Below, one piece after another: positions 1 to 5,556 of a stretch of DNA of 5,556 nt (position 1 is the stretch's first letter; every line of letters starts with the position of its first letter). Both the position numbers and the translations under genes were made by a program. The notes under the pieces are model-generated. The model saw nothing but the letters and a program-made list of their open reading frames with translations, was not told where the DNA came from and did not search any database. Source of the DNA: Bacteroidaceae bacterium (GTDB lineage Bacteria; Bacteroidota; Bacteroidia; Bacteroidales; Bacteroidaceae); contig JAFNWA010000167.1 of the NCBI GenBank assembly GCA_017383665.1, positions 1-5,556 of the forward strand, read 5' to 3'.

Positions 1-1
1 C

Positions 2-1831
2 ATGTTTATGTATGCCACAGAGACATATACCTATTATGAGCATTACACGCTGCCCGATATTTTGCCTTGGGAGAAGGTGTATGCCGACCCGGGGCAGATG
101 TGGGGACCGGCTCACGAGATTGGCCATGTGAACCAGAATGCAATCAACATTGTATCTTGTACCGAGGCTACCAATAACCTGTTTGCCAATGCACAGATTT
201 TCCGCACCGGAAAGACAACCACACGCGGAAATGGTTTGAGTGTGTGCCGCGAGGATTTCAGCAACAGGACTCCGTTCCCGTTGCGTGGTGCAGATATTAT
301 AGCAAAGTCGAGAATGTTCTTCCAGTTATATCTCTATTTCCATGCAGCCGGCAAGGATACTACATTCTGGCCAAGAGTTTTCGAGGCTCTGCGTAAGAAT
401 CCGCTCGACAAGGGACCCAAGGACCGCAATTGGACATCGCTGACACAGGCAAAGGACGACCAGTTGAGGTTTGCCGAGGTGTGCTGCGAGGTTGCGCAGA
501 TGGACCTCAGCGAGTTCTTTGAGGTTTGGGGTATGTTTGAACCCATGACAGATGCAGGTGTGGGCGATTATGAAAACTTTATCGTGAACCTTACCAAGGA
601 GGAGGCCGAGGCAAGCCGTGCACGCATGCAGCGTTATGAGAAGAAAGGAGGACACCTCATATTCATTGAGGACCGCATAAAGCCATCGCCAAGAACAGAC
701 GGTGTTGAAGGAAACAGACTCGACTTCAACGAGGAGTTTGCCATTGGCAAGATGGGCAGCACCGGACAGTGGAACGACTACATAGACGAGAGCGTTAAGG
801 CGCAGGGGTATTATTTCTCAAGAAAGCAGAATATCATTTCCATTATTGCGGATAAAGATGCAAAAGGTGCTTTGGGATTCAAGTTATACAATGCAGAAAC
901 CGGTGAATTGCTCGACTTCAACAATGAATATAAACTGACAGTGCCCGTTGCCCACTCAAAATCGCCATTGAGAGTGGTTGTTACACAGGCCGACGGCACA
1001 GACCAGGAGCTACCGAATGCTGCAGAAAGTGATAACGAGGAGATGCTGATAGAGACGCTGGACGGATTGCTGACAACTGTAAACAATTTCTTCTTGACCA
1101 AAAGTACTAAAACCGGTAAGGAGATTGGATACTTCCATGACAGTGCCTTGACTGATATAAAGATTTTCTATAATGAAGCTAAAAGTGCTGTTGACAACAA
1201 GGATACAAGCAAACACAGCTACAAGGAGTGGATTGCTCTGTTGGAGAATGAGACTGAGAGATTGAGGAAAGACCCCACAGCACGCGTATATCTGAAAGAA
1301 CTTGATGTGTACACACTTGCCAACTTTGACAAAAAAACAAACTATTTATGCTATGACAGATACGGTTTGACAACCAATTCGAAGAGCGTGGTGCCAAACA
1401 CTGCACAAGAGAAGCTTTGGATGTTCGAAAGCACAGGTGTAGCGCATCACTATTACATCAAGAACAAGAATGGGTTGTATATAAACGATATAACAAGCAT
1501 TGGAACATCTTGCAGCGGCACAAGCAAAGACGAGGCTTTGGTTTTCAAAGCCAACTATCTTGAAAATGCTACGGTTTACTTTACAACCGCGGATGGCAAG
1601 ACATACCTGACAATGAACCCTGGTGGCGATTACAACATCATTGGCAGCAGCTCGCTCATAAATGCCTCTACATGGGTAATACGCACCGTTGAGTTCAACA
1701 ACACTGCAATTGAGGAGGTGGAGATTGAAAACGAAGAGGATGGAACCATCTACGACTTGACAGGAAGAAAGGTGGACATCCCCGGAAAGGGTATCTACAT
1801 CATTGATGGCAAGAAGGTCATTATAAGATAA
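2..1831 (+). CDS. M60-family (enhancin/mucinase-like) zinc metallopeptidase, 3' part, 5' end outside window
   Basis: This is the C-terminal 609 residues of a protein whose gene enters from the left edge. The frame is open to the first base, and the M at base 2 is probably internal, since the signal peptide and N-terminal domains expected of the family are missing. Residues 38-45 read HEIGHVNQ, the M60 zinc site HExGHxxQ: H38 and H42 bind zinc and E39 is catalytic. E55 in CTEATNN, 13 residues after H42, fits the third ligand. The M60 fold appears to run to about residue 225. By eye, a beta-rich Ig-like region (about 240-340), an alpha-helical FIVAR-like region (345-428) and a beta-trefoil-like region (430-565) follow. 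The end, IYDLTGRKV then GKGIYIIDGKKV, is the short tail frequent on Bacteroidales surface proteins. Family members such as BT4244 cleave O-glycosylated mucin-type proteins outside the cell, so a similar role is inferred. The stop is TAA at 1829-1831. Family call is firm; substrate and accessory domains are not. Confidence 0.9.
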   Translation: MFMYATETYTYYEHYTLPDILPWEKVYADPGQMWGPAHEIGHVNQNAINIVSCTEATNNLFANAQIFRTGKTTTRGNGLSVCREDFSNRTPFPLRGADIIAKSRMFFQLYLYFHAAGKDTTFWPRVFEALRKNPLDKGPKDRNWTSLTQAKDDQLRFAEVCCEVAQMDLSEFFEVWGMFEPMTDAGVGDYENFIVNLTKEEAEASRARMQRYEKKGGHLIFIEDRIKPSPRTDGVEGNRLDFNEEFAIGKMGSTGQWNDYIDESVKAQGYYFSRKQNIISIIADKDAKGALGFKLYNAETGELLDFNNEYKLTVPVAHSKSPLRVVVTQADGTDQELPNAAESDNEEMLIETLDGLLTTVNNFFLTKSTKTGKEIGYFHDSALTDIKIFYNEAKSAVDNKDTSKHSYKEWIALLENETERLRKDPTARVYLKELDVYTLANFDKKTNYLCYDRYGLTTNSKSVVPNTAQEKLWMFESTGVAHHYYIKNKNGLYINDITSIGTSCSGTSKDEALVFKANYLENATVYFTTADGKTYLTMNPGGDYNIIGSSSLINASTWVIRTVEFNNTAIEEVEIENEEDGTIYDLTGRKVDIPGKGIYIIDGKKVIIR

Positions 1832-1860
1832 TGGAGCAAAGAGCCTGAAAAGGAATTTGC

Positions 1861-1906
1861 ATAAAACATAAACCGCAGCGATGTCTCGCTGCGGTTTATG
1901 TTTTAT
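1861..1906. terminator. Bidirectional intrinsic terminator hairpin between convergent genes
   Basis: Bases 1861-1881 and 1886-1906 are perfect reverse complements (21 bp) around the four-base loop TGTC. The inner stem is GC-rich (CCGCAGCGA) and the outer stem is AT-rich, so either strand gives a GC core followed by a T-rich run (GCGGTTTATGTTTTAT). The hairpin starts 29 bases after the peptidase stop and ends 13 bases beyond the stop of the opposing FNT gene. It can therefore serve both transcripts. I infer termination from structure and position. Confidence 0.87.
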
Positions 1907-1919
1907 GTGGTTTGAACTA

Positions 1920-2585
1920 TCATTCCTTGGGGGCGAGGAAACGATAAAGATTGCATCCAATAAAGTTTCCTATCACAAGACAGGGATAAAGCGCTACAAT
2001 CTCCCATAAATGCTCACCGGTGCGAGAAAGTGGTGCTGCCATGTAGTAGAACGCATCGGCCAAACAGTGTGGAAAACCGCAATAAATGAAGAGAGGCACA
2101 CCAAAAAGCAGTGCCAATGGTTTTCCCTCACGGGCGAATGTTACGACTGTTGTCATGATGAAACCGCAACCGATTGCAAGTGCACCGGCCTTCAACGGGC
2201 CAGGGGTAAGGCGAGTGTCAAGTATGTGCAGAGCCTGTGCCTGCGCTTGTTCCAAACCCGAAATTGGCAAACAGCGCAACAGAAGCGCAACAAGCATACA
2301 GCCTGTGATATTGCCCAAAAGGATAAAGAGAAGTTCTGCAATGGCCCTAAAGAAACGGCAACTTCCATCCTCTTTACGCAAGGATACAAAACCGGCTGTT
2401 CCTGTGTAAAGTTTCAACTTGTAATTGACCACGGTCAAAAGGCCGAATGAGAAAAGCACAGCGCCAAGAATCTCAAGTCCCTTGCTGCGACATGCCAAAT
2501 ATCCCCAACCGGCAATGCCGACAGCGATTCCCGAAAGGATTGATGAACGGAATGTGTTTGCTGACAAACTGTAAGTAGTACTCAT
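1920..2585 (-). CDS. Formate/nitrite transporter (FNT) family protein
   Basis: A 221-residue inner-membrane protein with six apparent helices (about 12-32, 37-58, 78-106, 131-151, 156-186 and 193-217). FNT proteins are pentameric channels for small monovalent anions (formate, nitrite, hydrosulfide) or their acids. The family hallmarks are visible: the broken second helix with KLYTGTAGF (57-65), matching the LFT loop of FocA with T61 at its key threonine, and the fifth-helix motif GFPHCLADAFYYM (170-182), with H173 at the central pore histidine. Conserved small-residue stretches GNITG (91-95) and GNFIG (206-210) support helix packing. It is shorter than FocA (about 285), mostly through trimmed ends and loops. 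P172 and D177 stand where FocA has Glu and Asn. The ATG at 2583-2585 lies 24 bases after the malQ stop, behind an A-rich leader without a Shine-Dalgarno sequence, so expression from the malQ transcript is likely. The family is clear, but the ion is not; the symbol is left blank because focA versus nirC cannot be decided. Confidence 0.9.
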   Translation of the reverse strand: MSTTYSLSANTFRSSILSGIAVGIAGWGYLACRSKGLEILGAVLFSFGLLTVVNYKLKLYTGTAGFVSLRKEDGSCRFFRAIAELLFILLGNITGCMLVALLLRCLPISGLEQAQAQALHILDTRLTPGPLKAGALAIGCGFIMTTVVTFAREGKPLALLFGVPLFIYCGFPHCLADAFYYMAAPLSRTGEHLWEIVALYPCLVIGNFIGCNLYRFLAPKE

Positions 2586-2609
2586 ATTTTATTTGTTTTA
2601 TTATCAAAA

Positions 2610-5297
2610 TCAGTTTAGACGACCTGCACCTGCAATCATGTTGCGCACTGTATCGTTGAAGAGACGCTCTTGCATGAGCTGTTCAAGCGAAATGTGCATG
2701 CGGTAGTTCCAGCAGTGGTCGCGGTTGGACGGCACATTGATGCGCTCATCATCGGGGTTGTCACGGCGCAGACGCTCGTCCATTGCCATCCAGTCCTGCC
2801 AAGCGAACAGTGCGAACGCCGACGGCGAAGCAAGGTGCTGCGACAATATAGCATGAGCCACACGGCCGTCCATTTCAAGCGGTGCCTTGCCGTCGAAGCC
2901 GAGCATGCAGTTATAGAACTGCTGGGACATGGTCTCGTCCTCGCGCCACCAACCACGAAGCGTGCTCATGTCGTGGGTTGAGGGGGTTGCAACCGAGAGA
3001 TAGGGGTATCGTGCAGGGTTTGCAAATGTCTCGCCATAGAGCTTTGGCATTCGCTGTATCTCGAGCGAGAGAACCTGAAGGTTTTTCATAACCCAGGGCA
3101 CACAGGCCGGAATCATTCCCAAATCCTCGCCACAGGCTGTCATTGGTGTGGAGAGGAGCAACGGAGTGAGCTTGCGTGTTCCCTCGCGGAACCAGAACAT
3201 TGTGTGGCGGTTATAGAAATAGTCCTCGTAAAGGTGGTCGTATGCCACGCGGTCACTCTGGGAGAGTTGTACATAGGCCTCGGTCTCATATCCAAGGATA
3301 CGGGGCACAAAGAGCTGCGGGTTGTTGAGGTCGCGCATAAAGAGTACCTTGCCATAGATTGCAAGGAGTGCATCCTTCATTGCCTGAGGCAGTTTTGGAG
3401 TGCGCTCGTATATGTAATAGGCCAACAGGTTGGCATTCTCCATCTCGGGTTTGAAACGGTAGGTGCCATCACTGTTTGCATCAAGGAAGGCATCAACAAC
3501 CAGCTTTACCTTGCGTGGGAAGTGTTTCTTGAGCAATGCATCGTCGATATATGGAACGGTATGCAGTTCCTCATTGAAAGCGAAGCCCGACATTGTTATC
3601 TCATCGACTGTAAGCGGACGGTTGGGTGAGAAACTGCCTGAGAGGCCGCTCTTTGCTGTGCGCGGTATCTCCCAGATGCGGAAGAAGCCCAATATGTGGT
3701 CAATGCGGTAGGCATCGAAGAAACATGACATGTATTGCAGACGGCGACGCCACCAAGCATATCCATCGGCAGCCATGACCTGCCAGTTGTATGTGGGGAA
3801 ACCCCAGTTCTGCCCGTCGGCAGCAAACATATCGGGCGGTGCACCTGCTGACACGCAGAGGTTGAACTGCTCGCTGTCGCACCACACATCGACGCCATTG
3901 GGAGCAACGCCAATGGGGATGTCTCCTTTGAGGGCTACGCCACGGCTATTGGCGTAGTTGTGGGCTGCCGACAACTGGGTGAACAACAGGTACTGCACAT
4001 AACTGTAGAAACGCATCTCGTGAACGGCATCGGGATACTCGGTGGTGACACGCTCGGCAGTTGTGCTGTCGTAACGGGAATACTCACCCCAGTCCCAGAT
4101 GTTGCTATGCAGACGGGAGGAGAGGAAGCGGAATAGTGTATATGGCTTGAGCCAACGCTCCTGCTCCTTTTCAAAAGCCTGATAGCCCTCGCTTGCAAGC
4201 ACATCGGCACCAACCTCGTCAAAGAGTTCGCGCAGATAATTTATTTTCAGGCGGTATGCCTTTGAATAGTTGACAACAGGCAGGGCATTGAGTGCCTCAC
4301 GCTCTTTCTGGTAGTAGGCATTGCGACGAGGCTTTGAGAGCTGTGGAAGCTCTGACATATCGGCATATATGGGGTTCAAGGCGAAGACCGAAACGCAGTT
4401 GTAGGGGTAGGAATCCTCGTTACCGCCATGGACTGTGGTATCGTTTACCGGCAAAAGTTGCAGTATCTTCTGCCCTGTAGAGACAAGCCAATCGGTCATC
4501 AATTTAATATCGCCGAAATCACCTATACCCCACCCGTGAGCCGAACGCAAGGAGAAGAGCGGAATTACCGTTCCTGCCAGACGCAGTGAGGGGGCATCGA
4601 ATGTGAGGGCATCGAGCTGATAGAAATAGTTGGTCGAGGGCTCGAAATCGGGCAACAGTATGTGGCGGTTGTCGCCATCTTCCCAACGCACTGCTCCATT
4701 CTCGTCAACAGCAATGAATTTATAGTAGAGACTGCCTCGCCACAGTGTGGAGACATCGAATGTCACGCTCCAACGGTTGGGCACACGCTGCTGCATGGGC
4801 AAGGCCTTTGCCGGTTCCCATGAACCAAGTACATCGGCATCGCCTACAAGGTGCAGACGCTCACCGCTACGCAAACCGGTAACATAGACCGAGAATGTGA
4901 CACTTCGGTTGTACCAGTTCACCGATGGCTCGTCCAACTTTGTCACTTGCTTGTCAAAGAAACGGAAGAGGTTAGTGCGGGTGTAGTAGCCTGCCGGGGA
5001 GTCGAGCCACATGTCGTGTACAATATAGTTGCGGTTGACACAGTTGAAACGCAGGGCGTGGGGTGTTCCAGCCCACTCGGAACAGAGAATTGTCTCTCCC
5101 TGACGGAGTTCATATCCGTAATTTATACAGGAATAGTTCTCGGAGACTTCGAGAGTACATTGCCACCACCCTTTCTGCACCTCGCGCAAGGGACGGACAA
5201 GCTCGATTTCGCCACCGTTATCAGCCATGATACAACGAAGACACAGCGTTGCACTGTCACTGACATTGTAGCGTATATTGAATTCTAAAAAATGCAT
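2610..5297 (-). CDS. malQ: 4-alpha-glucanotransferase (amylomaltase, GH77), DPE2-like with tandem CBM20
   Basis: MalQ moves glucosyl or maltodextrinyl units between alpha-1,4-glucans, releasing glucose from maltose and malto-oligosaccharides in the cytoplasm; no signal peptide is seen. The 895 residues exceed the roughly 500-700 of simple amylomaltases. Residues 1-110 look like a divergent CBM20, and 130-216 form a more typical one (VLGSW 156-160, YYKF 191-194, WEDGDNR 205-211). The GH77 domain fills about 240-895: GDIPIGV 458-464, GAPPD 485-489, nucleophile D533 in RIDH, acid/base E724 in CGEDLG, and stabiliser D776 in STHD. D533 and E724 are 191 residues apart, against about 48 in Thermus or E. 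coli enzymes. The extra roughly 140 residues, beginning near GLSGSFSP (551), are the insertion typical of plant cytosolic DPE2 and its bacterial relatives. The ATG at 5295-5297 immediately precedes the first CBM20 strand and has an AT-rich leader with a promoter candidate. The TGA is at 2610-2612. It is probably the first gene of a malQ-FNT operon. Confidence 0.96.
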   Translation of the reverse strand: MHFLEFNIRYNVSDSATLCLRCIMADNGGEIELVRPLREVQKGWWQCTLEVSENYSCINYGYELRQGETILCSEWAGTPHALRFNCVNRNYIVHDMWLDSPAGYYTRTNLFRFFDKQVTKLDEPSVNWYNRSVTFSVYVTGLRSGERLHLVGDADVLGSWEPAKALPMQQRVPNRWSVTFDVSTLWRGSLYYKFIAVDENGAVRWEDGDNRHILLPDFEPSTNYFYQLDALTFDAPSLRLAGTVIPLFSLRSAHGWGIGDFGDIKLMTDWLVSTGQKILQLLPVNDTTVHGGNEDSYPYNCVSVFALNPIYADMSELPQLSKPRRNAYYQKEREALNALPVVNYSKAYRLKINYLRELFDEVGADVLASEGYQAFEKEQERWLKPYTLFRFLSSRLHSNIWDWGEYSRYDSTTAERVTTEYPDAVHEMRFYSYVQYLLFTQLSAAHNYANSRGVALKGDIPIGVAPNGVDVWCDSEQFNLCVSAGAPPDMFAADGQNWGFPTYNWQVMAADGYAWWRRRLQYMSCFFDAYRIDHILGFFRIWEIPRTAKSGLSGSFSPNRPLTVDEITMSGFAFNEELHTVPYIDDALLKKHFPRKVKLVVDAFLDANSDGTYRFKPEMENANLLAYYIYERTPKLPQAMKDALLAIYGKVLFMRDLNNPQLFVPRILGYETEAYVQLSQSDRVAYDHLYEDYFYNRHTMFWFREGTRKLTPLLLSTPMTACGEDLGMIPACVPWVMKNLQVLSLEIQRMPKLYGETFANPARYPYLSVATPSTHDMSTLRGWWREDETMSQQFYNCMLGFDGKAPLEMDGRVAHAILSQHLASPSAFALFAWQDWMAMDERLRRDNPDDERINVPSNRDHCWNYRMHISLEQLMQERLFNDTVRNMIAGAGRLN

Positions 5298-5320
5298 CTT
5301 TTATAATTTATATATCCACG

Positions 5321-5351
5321 CGAAAATACAAAAAAAACTTAAATTGACAAT
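5321..5351 (-). promoter_or_regulatory. Candidate Bacteroidetes-type promoter for malQ
   Basis: Read on the minus strand, ATTG (5351-5348) is followed after 19 bases by TATTTTCG (5328-5321). This fits the primary Bacteroidetes sigma consensus TTTG near -33 and TAnnTTTG near -7, with one mismatch in each box. The implied start near 5316 gives a leader of roughly 19 bases before the malQ ATG, which is AT-rich and has no Shine-Dalgarno motif. The assignment rests only on motif, spacing and position in AT-rich DNA. Confidence 0.45.
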
Positions 5352-5400
5352 GAGTGGGAATACATAGAGTAGCAAAAAGAGGAAAATATCATCATTCGCC

Positions 5401-5431
5401 CTTGCCGTTTGTGATAATTGGGTTATTTTTG
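5401..5431 (+). promoter_or_regulatory. Candidate rightward Bacteroidetes-type promoter
   Basis: CTTG (5401-5404) is followed after 19 bases by TATTTTTG (5424-5431), an exact match to the TAnnTTTG -7 element. The spacing equals that of the leftward malQ candidate. Transcription would begin near 5436 and run off the right edge, so a divergent gene should start at or beyond that edge. The two promoter candidates are only 49 bases apart (5352-5400) and could share regulation. There is no support beyond motif and spacing. Confidence 0.45.
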
Positions 5432-5438
5432 CAAAAAT
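5425..5438. repeat. 14-bp perfect palindrome over the rightward -7 element
   Basis: ATTTTTGCAAAAAT is its own reverse complement. It covers most of the candidate -7 box and reaches the predicted transcription start, the place where a dimeric repressor would block initiation. Because the region is AT-rich and the centre partly coincides with the promoter consensus, chance is a real alternative. No regulator can be named. Confidence 0.35.
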
Positions 5439-5485
5439 TTTGACAAACGAAGGAAAACCGTTCCAAAAACACCCTCAATTCACCA

Positions 5486-5556
5486 ATGATTGAGCTGACG
5501 GGAAAGGGACAAGATGTTTTCAAAAGAGTGCATGAAAAATACTTTTTATTACATAA
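5486..5556 (+). CDS. Possible start of a divergent gene, truncated by the right edge
   Basis: From the ATG at 5486 the frame stays open to the window end (23 codons), beginning MIELTGKGQDVFKRVHEKYF. The upstream in-frame stop is TGA at 5441, so this is the first ATG of the frame, about 50 bases after the predicted rightward transcription start. The pattern of a Phe followed by basic/acidic residues and Tyr-Phe faintly resembles the first helix of ECF sigma factors, but 23 residues cannot establish that. A competing reading in another frame starts at 5532 (MKNTFYYI), which would look like the beginning of a secretion signal and is equally open; an in-frame ATG at 5514 also precedes it. Only one can be the real gene and the window does not decide which. 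Confidence 0.3.
   Translation, partial: MIELTGKGQDVFKRVHEKYFLLH

Noticed and set aside
2..10. ATG at base 2 as the true start of the peptidase
   Set aside because: The zinc motif would be only 38 residues from the start, with no signal peptide and no N-terminal part of the M60 fold; the frame simply continues from outside the window.
1346..1960. A 204-codon open frame on the minus strand antisense to the peptidase 3' end
   Set aside because: It runs across the terminator hairpin and into the FNT 3' end, opposes a well-supported coding frame, and its translation shows no family motif.
2010..2450. A 146-codon plus-strand open frame opposite the FNT gene
   Set aside because: The opposite strand encodes a clear six-helix FNT protein with signature motifs; the plus frame gives a Cys/Lys/Gln-rich product with no recognisable domain.
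3204..3629. A 141-codon plus-strand open frame inside malQ
   Set aside because: It is antisense to the conserved DPE2-type insertion of malQ, has no promoter or leader of its own, and looks like a by-product of malQ codon composition.
4851..5288. A 145-codon plus-strand open frame opposite the malQ N-terminus
   Set aside because: It is antisense to the CBM20 modules and ends just before the malQ start; no supporting motif or upstream signal.
5298..5556. Possible riboswitch or small RNA in the intergenic region
   Set aside because: Only short palindromes in AT-rich sequence are visible; no riboswitch-like core or strong hairpin followed by a T-run was found.

Overview
The window looks like a chromosomal segment from a member of the Bacteroidales (Bacteroides/Prevotella-like). 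Four things point there: an M60-type metallopeptidase ending in the short tail common on Bacteroidales surface proteins; a MalQ with the plant DPE2-like layout known from Bacteroides; absence of clear Shine-Dalgarno sequences; and promoter candidates of the Bacteroidetes type (TTG, 19 bases, TAnnTTTG). The species cannot be named from the sequence alone.

Layout, left to right. (1) Bases 2-1831, plus strand: the 3' part of a secreted M60 (enhancin/mucinase-like) zinc metallopeptidase gene, whose 5' end lies off the left edge. (2) Bases 1861-1906: a perfect 21-bp hairpin with a 4-base loop between two converging genes, almost certainly a bidirectional terminator. (3) Bases 1920-2585, minus strand: a compact six-helix formate/nitrite transporter (FNT) family channel. 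(4) Bases 2610-5297, minus strand: malQ, an 895-residue cytoplasmic 4-alpha-glucanotransferase with two N-terminal starch-binding modules and a split GH77 catalytic domain. The FNT gene follows malQ after only 24 bases, so the two are probably one transcript. (5) Bases 5298-5556: an AT-rich intergenic region with candidate promoters in both directions, a 14-bp palindrome on the rightward one, and possibly the first codons of a divergent gene cut by the right edge.

In functional terms, MalQ handles maltose and malto-oligosaccharides in the cytoplasm, and the FNT channel would move a small monovalent anion, plausibly formate from fermentation of the released glucose. The M60 peptidase is a separate, convergently transcribed unit acting outside the cell, probably on host or dietary glycoproteins. 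I see no mobile element, CRISPR array, tRNA or rRNA, and no clear sign of an undescribed multi-gene system. The less ordinary points are the malQ-FNT pairing, the altered selectivity-region residues of the FNT protein, the C-terminal architecture of the peptidase and the palindromic divergent promoter region.
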